NCBI GenBank assembly: GCA_037190225.1
Contig: JBBCJL010000006.1
Coordinates: 496,001 to 560,000, forward strand
DNA from: MKSF01 sp037190225
Lineage (GTDB): Bacteria; Bacteroidota; Bacteroidia; Chitinophagales; Chitinophagaceae
Reading direction: 5' to 3'
DNA length: 64,000 nt
Part shown: piece after piece, positions 35,670 through 43,377 of the stretch
Position numbering within the stretch: position 1 is the first letter of the stretch
How the letters are laid out: every line of letters begins with the position of its first letter
Position numbers and translations under genes: made by a program
Notes under the pieces: generated by a model
Told to the model about the DNA's origin: nothing
Seen by the model: only the letters and a program-made list of their open reading frames with translations
The model's database searches: none

Positions 35670-36065
35670 TTAATCCTGTAAAAAAATCTTGTATTCGGCA
35701 CCGGCAATACATTGCCCTTCCAGGAACACTTCTCCTTTCACCACCTGCACTTGTCCGATCACGTTCAGCACAGTGGTCTTCGTGATGATACGGTCATGCA
35801 CCACGGGAAGCTGCGATGCGTGAAAGCCTTTGACGGCACCTATAAAGCCCACCTGCGGCGGCTGTTGCCTGCTGTGCGCTTCAAAGCCCGCACCCGCAGC
35901 GGCTGTCTGCGCCATATTCTCGATCAGTCCCGCAACAGTGAAGGCATTATCATCCACCAGGATATTATCCGGGCGGATCGTCAGCGTAGTCGTAGCGTTC
36001 CCCCCCGCTGCATCCAGCAGCGCATCGATCATCTCAAAAGGGGGTGCCTGGGGAATATATTTCAT
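35670..36065 (-). CDS. Hotdog-fold 3-hydroxyacyl-ACP dehydratase-like protein
   Basis: About 131 residues from the Met at 36065 (MKYIPQAPPFEMIDALLDA). The pattern P.Q.PPFEMID followed by the central helix AGLIENMAQTAAAGAGFEA is that of FabZ/ApeI-like hotdog dehydratases. FVGAVKGFHASQLPV-like strands follow (read here as FIGAVKGFHASQLPV). The usual catalytic His of L.HRYPFL is a Gln here, while the Glu in LIENMAQ is kept. The activity may therefore be changed or lost. It probably works with the ketoacyl synthase downstream. I ignore the extra 12 residues of the longer frame. Confidence 0.8.
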   Translation of the reverse strand: MKYIPQAPPFEMIDALLDAAGGNATTTLTIRPDNILVDDNAFTVAGLIENMAQTAAAGAGFEAHSRQQPPQVGFIGAVKGFHASQLPVVHDRIITKTTVLNVIGQVQVVKGEVFLEGQCIAGAEYKIFLQD

Positions 36066-36158
36066 ATACCGGTTATTAGAACACTTTGAAATTACCTGCA
36101 ATAATACTTCTAAATTATTTAATTTTAGGTTTCATTTGCAGCTGCACCTCCTCTAAAT

Positions 36159-36635
36159 ATGAAGAACAATACGCTTATCCTGGAAGGCAATGACTACCTT
36201 GATGAATTTTTTGACGGCGGCAGGCTCTTCGGCATCAGGACCGGAACGCCGGCCTACCGGCTCTGTTCCCTGCTCAACAGGCAATTCGACTTTAAATTCA
36301 AAGCCTCCCCGGAAAATTTATTGCAGAAGCAATACGGCAGCGATCCGATCCACGGCGGCCTGGACCTCTTCAGCAGCATAGAGGCCTATTTCTCCGTTTA
36401 TATCAACGAGATACCGCCCTGCATTACCAGGATGATCCTGTATGACAACCGCTATGAAGACTGCGTGCTGGTGGACGACCTGAACACCTATGACTACCTC
36501 CTCCTGATCTTCAACGCCGAAATGCTGCTGTATGAAGAAGACATACTGGCTGTGCTCCACCGCTGCGGCAGTATAGGCCATATAGAAGAGCTGGACATCC
36601 GGGAGATCAGCGAAATAGAAAATTTATCTTTGTAA
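36159..36635 (+). CDS. IPExxxVDY-like protein of unknown function
   Basis: 158 residues, soluble. It resembles the IPExxxVDY family of Bacteroidota proteins: an N-terminal acidic stretch with FGIRT, then AYRLCSLLNRQFDFKFKA, a central FSSIEAYFSVYINEIPPC and a late LVDDLNTYDYLLLIFN in place of the name-giving IPE...VDY motif. No function is known for that family. The assignment rests on the order of these blocks and is moderate. It is divergent from the dehydratase gene and is followed by the SPOR gene after 57 bases. Confidence 0.65.
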   Translation: MKNNTLILEGNDYLDEFFDGGRLFGIRTGTPAYRLCSLLNRQFDFKFKASPENLLQKQYGSDPIHGGLDLFSSIEAYFSVYINEIPPCITRMILYDNRYEDCVLVDDLNTYDYLLLIFNAEMLLYEEDILAVLHRCGSIGHIEELDIREISEIENLSL

Positions 36636-36660
36636 AGAAACTGTTTATGCAAATAAGGGT

Positions 36661-36668
36661 TATTTTTG
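36661..36668 (+). promoter_or_regulatory. -7 box upstream of the SPOR-domain gene
   Basis: TATTTTTG matches TAnnTTTG, 24 bases before the ATG at 36693. The -33 box is not clear. Confidence 0.45.
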
Positions 36669-36692
36669 GCACCGGACCAAACTTGTAAAGCT

Positions 36693-37124
36693 ATGTTCAG
36701 ATCTTTTCCGCTGCTCTTTATCCTGCTTTTTCTGACAGGACACCTCTGTGCGCAGCAGCAGCCAGCATACAAAAACATTACCGTTAAGGAAGATCCTCTG
36801 ATAGAGCAATACTACAAAAAGGCGGCAGCGGCCAATGGCGTAGCGGCTACCACTACCGCCGCACAATCCACCAAAGGGTTCAGGGTGCAGATATACAACG
36901 GCAACGACCGCACCAAGGCATCCGAGGCCAAAATGAAATTCATCAAAAAATACCCCGGCATCAGGTCCTATATTGTATTTAATAACCCGCAGTACCGCGT
37001 ACGTGTCGGTGACTTCACCACGAGAGAAGATGCAGAAACCTTCCGGGAAAAGCTGCAGAACGACTTCCAGCCCACAATGGTGATCCCCGACCTTATCAAT
37101 GTATCGGGCAAAGCCAATAAGTAA
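36693..37124 (+). CDS. Exported SPOR-domain protein
   Basis: About 143 residues from the ATG at 36693 (MFRSFPLLFILLFLTGHLCAQQ), a signal peptide. The C-terminal half is a SPOR domain: GFRVQIYNGNDRTKASEAKMKFIKKYP, then YRVRVGDFTTREDAETFREKLQ and a final VIPDLIN. SPOR domains bind denuded peptidoglycan glycans, often at the division site. The protein has a signal peptide instead of a membrane anchor, so it is periplasmic or attached to the outer membrane. It precedes the M20 amidohydrolase gene by 7 bases and may be cotranscribed with it. Confidence 0.9.
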   Translation: MFRSFPLLFILLFLTGHLCAQQQPAYKNITVKEDPLIEQYYKKAAAANGVAATTTAAQSTKGFRVQIYNGNDRTKASEAKMKFIKKYPGIRSYIVFNNPQYRVRVGDFTTREDAETFREKLQNDFQPTMVIPDLINVSGKANK

Positions 37125-37131
37125 TACCGAT

Positions 37132-38322
37132 ATGACCATTATTGAGACCATTAAGGAGCGGGCTCATGCCTTATTCCCGCAGATGACCGAATACCGGAGG
37201 CACCTGCACCGCTATCCCGAGCTTTCCTTTAAAGAATACAATACCGCCGCCTATATACAGGACATCCTGGATACCTGCCGCATACCCTATGAAAAAGGAG
37301 TAGCCGGCACCGGCATCGTAGCGCTCCTGGGAGGGAAGCACCCGGAAAAAAGATGTATCGCCCTAAGGGCGGATATGGATGCGCTCCCCATCACGGAACA
37401 GAACGAGGTGCCTTACAGGTCGGCTCACGAAGGCATCATGCACGCCTGCGGACATGATGTGCATACCGCCTGCCTGCTGGGCGCCATGCAGATACTGGAT
37501 GGGATCAGGGACCGTTTTGAAGGCACTATCAAGCTCATCTTCCAGCCGGGTGAAGAGCAATCCCCCGGAGGCGCCAGCCTGATGATAGCGGAAGGCGTGC
37601 TGGAGCAGCCCGCCGTGGACGGCATTATCGGCCTCCATGTCTATCCCGAGCTGCCGGCCGGCTACCTGGGATTCAGGAGCGGCGAATATATGGCCAGCAG
37701 CGATGAAATATTCATTACCGTAAAAGGCCGGGGCGGTCATGCGGCGCTGCCGCACAAATGCATCGACCCCATTGCCATAGCGGCCAATATCATCATATCG
37801 CTGCAGCAGCTGGTATCCCGTAAAAGCAATGCGCTCGTACCTACGGTCCTGAGCTTTGGGAAGATACAGGGCGGGCATACCAACAATGTCATCCCTGATG
37901 AAGTGCACCTGGAAGGCACCCTGCGCACTTTCGATGAACCATGGCGGCAGGAAGCCCTGCAGCAGATCAGAACGATAGCGGCCCATACAGCGGCAGCTTA
38001 CGGAGGAGAAGCTGTAGTTCGCTTTCCACCGGGCTACCCCAGCCTGTTCAATGACCACGGCTTTACGCAATACCTGCAGCAGGCCGCGACCGACCTTCTG
38101 GGCAAAGAGCATATTACGGAGCTGGACCGCCGGATGACGGCCGAAGATTTCAGCTTTTATACACAACGGGTGAAAGGCTGCTTCTTCCGGCTGGGCACTA
38201 ACAAGGACCATACCAGCTTTACCAGCCCTGTACATAACGCCTCATTTGATGTCGATGAATCGGCGATGATAACGGGCGCGCAGGCCATGGCCTACCTGGC
38301 CTATAAGGCACTGGAACAATAG
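37132..38322 (+). CDS. M20-family amidohydrolase (N-acyl amino acid/hippurate hydrolase type)
   Basis: About 396 residues from the ATG at 37132 (MTIIETIKERAHALFP). The family's two-metal site is complete: ALRADMDALPITEQNEVPY (about 79), HACGHDVHTACLLGA (about 104) and FQPGEEQSPGGA (about 137), with the late MTAEDFSFYTQ region. The dimerisation lid follows between these blocks. It is cytoplasmic and releases amino acids from N-acyl derivatives; the exact substrate is not given by the sequence. It is related to HipO, YtnL and IAA-amino-acid hydrolases. It is convergent with the CPBP gene, with 12 bases between them. Confidence 0.92.
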   Translation: MTIIETIKERAHALFPQMTEYRRHLHRYPELSFKEYNTAAYIQDILDTCRIPYEKGVAGTGIVALLGGKHPEKRCIALRADMDALPITEQNEVPYRSAHEGIMHACGHDVHTACLLGAMQILDGIRDRFEGTIKLIFQPGEEQSPGGASLMIAEGVLEQPAVDGIIGLHVYPELPAGYLGFRSGEYMASSDEIFITVKGRGGHAALPHKCIDPIAIAANIIISLQQLVSRKSNALVPTVLSFGKIQGGHTNNVIPDEVHLEGTLRTFDEPWRQEALQQIRTIAAHTAAAYGGEAVVRFPPGYPSLFNDHGFTQYLQQAATDLLGKEHITELDRRMTAEDFSFYTQRVKGCFFRLGTNKDHTSFTSPVHNASFDVDESAMITGAQAMAYLAYKALEQ

Positions 38323-38334
38323 ACAGGCAGGGTG

Positions 38335-39069
38335 TCAGGAGAAGTAAGGCAGCAGGAAGCTGTTGGTAAGACCCAGGATAAATATCACTATATTGAACAG
38401 GAGATGCGTGGTAATGGCATACCAGATATTACGGGACTGCCAGTATATGAACATCAGCACACCGCCGGAAAGCGCATACGGCAGGCAGGTCTGCAGGCTA
38501 TCCCCGTAAGAATAGAATGCCAGGCCATGCAGCACAATGCCCAGGGAGCCGAACAGCACCATAGCGCCCCGGCTGCCCTCATGCTTCAGGAAGAGGAGAT
38601 GCCGGCAGACCACCTCCAGGATAAACGACAGCACCAGGAGGTTCAGGAAGACCAGCCCCGTACCGAATATCCTCATCCACCAGGAACCGCCCCAGCTGCC
38701 CATATATGACGGAAGGTTCCAGAGCCTGAGCTGGAAACCGGTAGTCCAATGCAGCACGGTACGCGTCATATTGATGACCAGCAGCAGGCCTATCCAGCCC
38801 AGGACCACCCACAGCAGCTTGACCCAGGAATGATGCCGGAACTTTTTCCACTGGCTTTTCAGCAACTCCCTGTAATAATAATACAATACGATGCTCAGGG
38901 CAACGCCCAGGATCAGCTTCAACGCCAGCAATCCTATGATCACATTACCGTTCCCCGGATGACCGCCTATCAGTTGCCTGGCAAAAAATGAGAACAACAG
39001 GTAAGAGATGGTCAATATCAAAAATACTGTTTCCTGAAATGTAAAGTCCTTTTTCTTCGGGATCATCAT
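38335..39069 (-). CDS. CPBP-family (CAAX protease/Rce1-like) membrane protein with altered active site
   Basis: 244 residues with about seven membrane helices. Three CPBP motif positions can be placed: FILEVVCRHLLF (first motif, EExxxR), GIVLHGLAFYS (FxxxH) and HLLFNIVIF (HxxxN). In the first motif only the second Glu and the Arg remain; the first Glu, catalytic in Rce1-type enzymes, is Leu. It may be inactive as a protease or use the neighbouring Glu. CPBP proteins act in prenyl-protein processing or bacteriocin immunity. It is not linked to any such gene here. Confidence 0.75.
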   Translation of the reverse strand: MMIPKKKDFTFQETVFLILTISYLLFSFFARQLIGGHPGNGNVIIGLLALKLILGVALSIVLYYYYRELLKSQWKKFRHHSWVKLLWVVLGWIGLLLVINMTRTVLHWTTGFQLRLWNLPSYMGSWGGSWWMRIFGTGLVFLNLLVLSFILEVVCRHLLFLKHEGSRGAMVLFGSLGIVLHGLAFYSYGDSLQTCLPYALSGGVLMFIYWQSRNIWYAITTHLLFNIVIFILGLTNSFLLPYFS

Positions 39070-39151
39070 TAGAGTACGATATCAATTATTGTCAATGCCC
39101 TCACAATATAGGGTAAAAGTATAAAAATATCAATATTTTATCTATTTATGT

Positions 39152-39427
39152 TTATTTGATTGCTATGCTCTTAACAATATTTTCCTTAAAATGCTGATTC
39201 ACATTTTGTATCACAAGCTCCTGCGCCATTTTCAATTCCTGCCTCAGCGGCGCCACATTGGTGTACACCACCAGCAGCCCGTTGCTAAAGGTAAGGTGGG
39301 TAGTGTACCGGGCAATGGTCTTACCCATGATCTCCTCCCAGGACTCCCGGATGCGGATCTCATCCAGCCGCGATTTCCACCGGGCCGATTCCAGGAATCG
39401 CAACAAACTTTTACCGATCGGTTCCAT
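39152..39427 (-). CDS. DUF721 (DciA-like) protein
   Basis: About 91 residues from the Met at 39427 (MEPIGKSLLRFLESARWKSRL). The DUF721 pattern is clear: I....W.EI.G..IA..T..L.F.NG.L.V.......L..EL. This is the small KH-like domain of DciA-type helicase loaders, found in bacteria that lack DnaC. In Bacteroidota such proteins are short and their role is inferred from homology only. The start leaves a short gap to the divergent ZIP transporter gene. Confidence 0.85.
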   Translation of the reverse strand: MEPIGKSLLRFLESARWKSRLDEIRIRESWEEIMGKTIARYTTHLTFSNGLLVVYTNVAPLRQELKMAQELVIQNVNQHFKENIVKSIAIK

Positions 39428-39477
39428 AATTTTCAAATGTTTAAAGCAACTGCCTTGCAATAACAGACAAACTCATT

Positions 39478-39485
39478 TACCTTTG
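39478..39485 (+). promoter_or_regulatory. -7 box of the ZIP transporter gene
   Basis: TACCTTTG matches TAnnTTTG and ends 19 bases before the ATG at 39505. Confidence 0.5.
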
Positions 39486-39504
39486 CATTCAATTACAAAA
39501 ATAC

Positions 39505-40248
39505 ATGTTTCTTACATACATCATCCTATTATATTTTTTTACGCTCATAGGCGGATGCACACCTTTATGGTCCAGGCGCTGGAACCAGCAGTCCACAGCC
39601 CTGCTCCTGGCCTTTTCCGGCACCTTCCTGCTGGGCATCACGCTGATGCACCTCATCCCGGAAAACATACATCATAATGACCGGTATGCCCCGCTGCTCA
39701 TCGCCATGGGCTTTTTCCTGCAGATCCTGCTGCAGCGGCTTACGCATGGCTTGGAGCACGGGCATACGCACGCAGCAATGCCCCATGCGCGTCCTGTACA
39801 GTGGAGCCTGATGCTGGGCCTCAGCATCCACGCTTTCAGTGAAGGGATACCGCTGGGCATCGCCTACCATGATGACGCGGTATTACCCTCGCTCTTCTTT
39901 GCCATTGCCCTACACAAGCTGCCGGAATCCATGCTGCTCACCGCTATGCTGATGCAGAGCAATTACTCGAAAGGCAGGATACTGCTCATCGCGATGCTCT
40001 TCAGCCTGGTGACACCGCTGGCCATCATCCTGACCAAGTGGGTGGAGCTGAGCGTTGGCAATGTCCAGAATGTCTTTGCCTGGTGTCTGCCCGTAGTGGC
40101 GGGTTCCTTCCTGCAGATCAGCACCACCGTGCTCTACGAGAGCGGCACCAAGCAGCACCAGATCAGGCTGTCCAAATGGGTGGTGATCATTTTCGGCTTT
40201 ATCCTGGCATTCCTCACCACCTTTGTGACCACTACTCACCAACATTAA
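39505..40248 (+). CDS. ZIP-family divalent metal transporter
   Basis: 247 residues with about eight membrane helices. The metal-binding helices carry GLSIHAFSEGIPLG (about 112-125, HN..EG type) and ALHKLPESM (about 141-149, H..PE type), the core of the ZIP transport site. The cytoplasmic loop between helices 3 and 4 is His-rich (LTHGLEHGHTHAAMPH), a usual ZIP metal sensor. It imports zinc, iron or a related ion; selectivity cannot be told. The gene is monocistronic, divergent from the DUF721 gene. Confidence 0.9.
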   Translation: MFLTYIILLYFFTLIGGCTPLWSRRWNQQSTALLLAFSGTFLLGITLMHLIPENIHHNDRYAPLLIAMGFFLQILLQRLTHGLEHGHTHAAMPHARPVQWSLMLGLSIHAFSEGIPLGIAYHDDAVLPSLFFAIALHKLPESMLLTAMLMQSNYSKGRILLIAMLFSLVTPLAIILTKWVELSVGNVQNVFAWCLPVVAGSFLQISTTVLYESGTKQHQIRLSKWVVIIFGFILAFLTTFVTTTHQH

Positions 40249-40333
40249 GCAAATCAGCACGATATATATAAAATAATCGTCCCCGTAATATTTTAATTAT
40301 TCGTAAAAAAGAAGAAAATCAATTTTTAAATAT

Positions 40334-40341
40334 TACTTTTG
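40334..40341 (+). promoter_or_regulatory. -7 box of the OmpA-family gene
   Basis: TACTTTTG matches TAnnTTTG, 41 bases before the ATG. A leader of roughly 35 bases is expected. Confidence 0.5.
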
Positions 40342-40382
40342 GCATAACATTTGAATTGATCTTTTAACATAAATATTCCATT

Positions 40383-41687
40383 ATGAAGTTGAAAACTTTA
40401 TCCACAATCGCACTATGTGCCGCTACAACGTTTTCTGCATTCTCACAGGGAAAATATGCAGACAGGTTCCAATCTGATACCAAAGGATCATTGATCGGTT
40501 TCTCGTTCAATATTGCGAGCTTCGATACTTCGAATGTGCTCTATCCAGGTATGATTCCCAATGCCCAGCAGGCCAATCTCGGCGCTTCTCTCCAGTACTG
40601 GCAGGGCATTACCCCGCACCTGGATGCCTCTGTAAGGCTCGGCGCAATCTTTTCAGACTATGACAGGAACGACCGCTTTGCCATGGGCATTTTCCATCCC
40701 GAGCTGGAAGGAACCCTGATCCTGAGAGCATTGAGAGACAACCACCTTTTCAATCCTTATATCACTGCCGGTATCGGCGCAGGACGCTATTCCAAAACTT
40801 TCGTGCCTTATGCACCCGTAGGCGTGGGACTGCAGGTCAATGTCTTCAACGAAGTGTACCTCTTTCTCCAGGCCAACTACAGGTTTACCCTGGGTAAGGA
40901 CAACCTGGATAACAGCACCTTCTACTCTGTGGGCGTGAGCGTTCCGTTCATTGAAGGCAAATCCAAGGTACGTGCCCCGAAAGACAGCGATGGCGATGGC
41001 GTACCTGATAACGAGGACGAATGCCCGGATGTGGCAGGCCCTATTGCCCTCAAAGGCTGTCCTGACAAAGACGGTGACGGCATTGCAGACAAAGACGACA
41101 AATGCCCGGATGTGCCGGGCGTAGCCAAATACGGCGGCTGTCCCATCCCTGACACTGACGGCGATGGCATCAATGACGAAGAAGATAAATGTCCGGATGT
41201 GGCCGGTGTGGCCAGGTACGGCGGCTGCCCGATCCCTGACAGCGATGGCGACGGCGTGAACGATGAAGAAGACAGGTGTCCGCAGGTTCCGGGCGTGAAG
41301 CATAATTTCGGCTGTCCTGAGGTCACTATGGAAACCAGGCAAAAGCTGAAAGACATCTCCAAAGGTATCTACTTTGAAACCGGAAAGGCAGTGCTGAAAA
41401 AAGAATCGCTGGCTACCTTGGATCAGATCGTGGATATTATGAACGAATACAGCGCTTACAACATCACGATCGAAGGACATACCGACAACACCGGTAAGGC
41501 AGATAAGAACCTGCAATTATCCAAAGATCGTGCCGCTGCTGTAAAAGACTACCTGGTCTCCAAAGGCATCAATCCTGGCAGGATGGAAAGCGAAGGCTAC
41601 GGACAGGAACGTCCTGTGGCTGACAACAAAACAGCTGCCGGCCGCGCCGAGAACCGCCGTGTGGAACTGGAGCTGAAAATGAAATAA
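40383..41687 (+). CDS. OmpA-family outer membrane protein with thrombospondin type 3 repeats
   Basis: 434 residues. The signal peptide MKLKTLSTIALCAATTFSAFSQ is followed by an eight-strand-type beta-barrel (about 25-195). Then come four calcium-binding TSP3 repeats (about 198-315) of the form D.DGDG..D.ED.CP..PG....GCP. Last is a C-terminal OmpA/peptidoglycan-binding domain (about 320-434) with IYFETGKAVLKK, IEGHTDNTGKADKN and the Asp/Arg ligand region ENRRVELEL. It links the outer membrane to the cell wall and is usually an abundant protein. TSP3 repeats form a rigid Ca-dependent spacer. Confidence 0.94.
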   Translation: MKLKTLSTIALCAATTFSAFSQGKYADRFQSDTKGSLIGFSFNIASFDTSNVLYPGMIPNAQQANLGASLQYWQGITPHLDASVRLGAIFSDYDRNDRFAMGIFHPELEGTLILRALRDNHLFNPYITAGIGAGRYSKTFVPYAPVGVGLQVNVFNEVYLFLQANYRFTLGKDNLDNSTFYSVGVSVPFIEGKSKVRAPKDSDGDGVPDNEDECPDVAGPIALKGCPDKDGDGIADKDDKCPDVPGVAKYGGCPIPDTDGDGINDEEDKCPDVAGVARYGGCPIPDSDGDGVNDEEDRCPQVPGVKHNFGCPEVTMETRQKLKDISKGIYFETGKAVLKKESLATLDQIVDIMNEYSAYNITIEGHTDNTGKADKNLQLSKDRAAAVKDYLVSKGINPGRMESEGYGQERPVADNKTAAGRAENRRVELELKMK

Positions 41688-41716
41688 TCCGAAAGATAAA
41701 TCTTAGTAATAACGGC

Positions 41717-41749
41717 AACAGCCGCCCTTATACAGGGCGGCTGTTCCTA
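41717..41749 (+). terminator. Probable terminator after the OmpA-family gene
   Basis: A 12-bp perfect stem, AACAGCCGCCCT with AGGGCGGCTGTT, and a 5-base loop. The following bases are CCTAT, so there is no strong T run; it could act as an attenuating or RNA-protecting hairpin. Confidence 0.55.
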
Positions 41750-41792
41750 TATACGTACTGCCGTTACATTTTTCTTTATGCGTTCAGACCGT

Positions 41793-41800
41793 TACTTTTG
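41793..41800 (+). promoter_or_regulatory. -7 box of the mnmE promoter
   Basis: TACTTTTG matches TAnnTTTG, with TTTC at the -33 position (41770-41773, 19-base spacing). It ends only 4 bases before the mnmE ATG, so the transcript would be almost leaderless. Confidence 0.6.
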
Positions 41801-41804
41801 CAGT

Positions 41805-43193
41805 ATGAATCTATCCACTGATACCATAGCGGCCATCGCCACCGCTCCCGGCACCGGGGCCATCGGAGTCATCCGCCTCAGCGGACCGGGCGCGGTCAGC
41901 ATTGCTAACCGTATCTTTAAAGGCAAGGACCTCACCCGGCAGGCTACCCACACCCTCCATTTCGGGCATATCATCAATCCCGAAGACCCTTCGGAACTGG
42001 TAGATGAGGTAGTGGTATCGCTGTACCTGGGCAGCAAAAGCTACACCGGTGAGAACACGGTGGAGATCAGCGGTCATGGATCGCCTTTCATATTGCAGAA
42101 TATCTTGAATGCCTGCATCCGTGCGGGCGCCCGCCTGGCAGCTCCCGGGGAGTTCACCCAGCGCGCCTTCCTGAACGGCAAGCTGGACCTGGCACAGGCT
42201 GAAGCCGTAGCCGACCTGATAGCCGCCGACTCCAGAGCGGCCCAGCAGACCGCCTTAAAGCAATTAAGAGGCGGCTTTTCCAACGACCTGAAGTCCTTAA
42301 GGGAGCAGTTGATACAATTTGCGGCCCTGATAGAGCTGGAGCTGGACTTCTCCGATGAGGATGTGGAATTCGCCGACCGTACCCGTTTCCGTGCGCTTAT
42401 CAGCGAGATCAAAAATGCGTCCCGGCAGCTGATTGACTCTTTCCGCCTGGGCAACGTCATCAAAAAGGGGGTCAGCGTGGCCATCATCGGCAAGCCCAAT
42501 GCGGGTAAATCCACCCTGCTCAATGCCCTGCTGAATGAGGATCGTGCCATTGTCAGCGATATTGCCGGCACCACCCGCGATACCATCGAGGAAACCCTCA
42601 ACATCAACGGCATCCTGTTCCGCCTTATAGATACGGCCGGTATCCGGACCGAGACCACCGATATCATCGAGCAGATCGGCGTGGGCAAAAGCCTGGAAAA
42701 GATGCGCGAAGCGGATGTGGTCATTTACCTTTTTGATGTGGAGACCACCACCGCGGCGGAGCTGCAGGAACAGACAGACCTGTTCGAGCAGGAACAGTTC
42801 CGGTTTATCCTGGTAGCCAATAAGTGTGATATCTCCGGTATCTCCCGGGCGCAGGAGCGGTTCTCAGCCATCTCCCACCCCATACTGTATATTGCCGCAA
42901 AAGAAAAGCAGGCTATGGACAGTATCCGGCAGACCTTGTTTGATACGGCCGTGGAAGGCAGCATAGAGACGGAGAATACCATCGTCACCAATACCCGCCA
43001 CCATGCAGCTCTCCTGAATGTGGTGAACAGCCTTACCGAAGTGGAACAGGGAATGGAGCTGGGCCTCAGCGGCGAGCTGCTGTCCATAGACATCCGCCGC
43101 AGCCTGCAGTTCTTAGGCGAGATCACCGGCCAGGTAGAAGTGGATAGGGATATATTAGGGACGATCTTTGGGAAGTTTTGTATCGGGAAGTAA
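41805..43193 (+). CDS. mnmE: tRNA uridine-5-carboxymethylaminomethyl modification GTPase MnmE
   Basis: About 462 residues from the ATG at 41805 (MNLSTDTIAAIATAPGTGAIGVIRLSG), the standard MnmE N-terminus. With MnmG it modifies the wobble uridine of several tRNAs. It has a formyl-THF-binding N-domain (about 1-120), a helical domain, and the inserted G domain with G1 GKPNAGKS (229-236), G2/G3 DIAGTTRD and DTAG, and G4 NKCD. The C-terminus is FGKFCIGK with the essential Cys. The 3' end is intact and directly borders the AT-rich restriction island. Confidence 0.98.
   Translation: MNLSTDTIAAIATAPGTGAIGVIRLSGPGAVSIANRIFKGKDLTRQATHTLHFGHIINPEDPSELVDEVVVSLYLGSKSYTGENTVEISGHGSPFILQNILNACIRAGARLAAPGEFTQRAFLNGKLDLAQAEAVADLIAADSRAAQQTALKQLRGGFSNDLKSLREQLIQFAALIELELDFSDEDVEFADRTRFRALISEIKNASRQLIDSFRLGNVIKKGVSVAIIGKPNAGKSTLLNALLNEDRAIVSDIAGTTRDTIEETLNINGILFRLIDTAGIRTETTDIIEQIGVGKSLEKMREADVVIYLFDVETTTAAELQEQTDLFEQEQFRFILVANKCDISGISRAQERFSAISHPILYIAAKEKQAMDSIRQTLFDTAVEGSIETENTIVTNTRHHAALLNVVNSLTEVEQGMELGLSGELLSIDIRRSLQFLGEITGQVEVDRDILGTIFGKFCIGK
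43176..43193 (+). other. Possible attachment-type site at the 3' end of mnmE
   Basis: The last 18 bases of mnmE (TTTTGTATCGGGAAGTAA) closely resemble the 18-base site that SGI1-family elements use at the same position of trmE/thdF. The AT-rich island begins immediately after it. No second copy was found at the other end of the island and no integrase is present, so its use here is unproven. Confidence 0.4.
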
Positions 43194-43377
43194 ATTTATA
43201 AGGATTTTCAATTTTTCAGGCATTTTATCGTATTGATATTATTGTTTGTGATCTTTTACCTTTTGAAAATTAATTATTTCATTAATAATAAATTTAAAAA
43301 TAATCCTGTAATGCTAGATTTAAACTATAAAATAAATTGGATAATTTAGATTAGATTATAGCGAATTTCAAAATAAA

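Noticed and set aside
40972..41330. Direct DNA repeats of about 100 bases inside the OmpA-family gene
   Set aside because: They encode the TSP3 calcium-binding repeats of the protein and are explained by protein structure, not by a mobile repeat or CRISPR.
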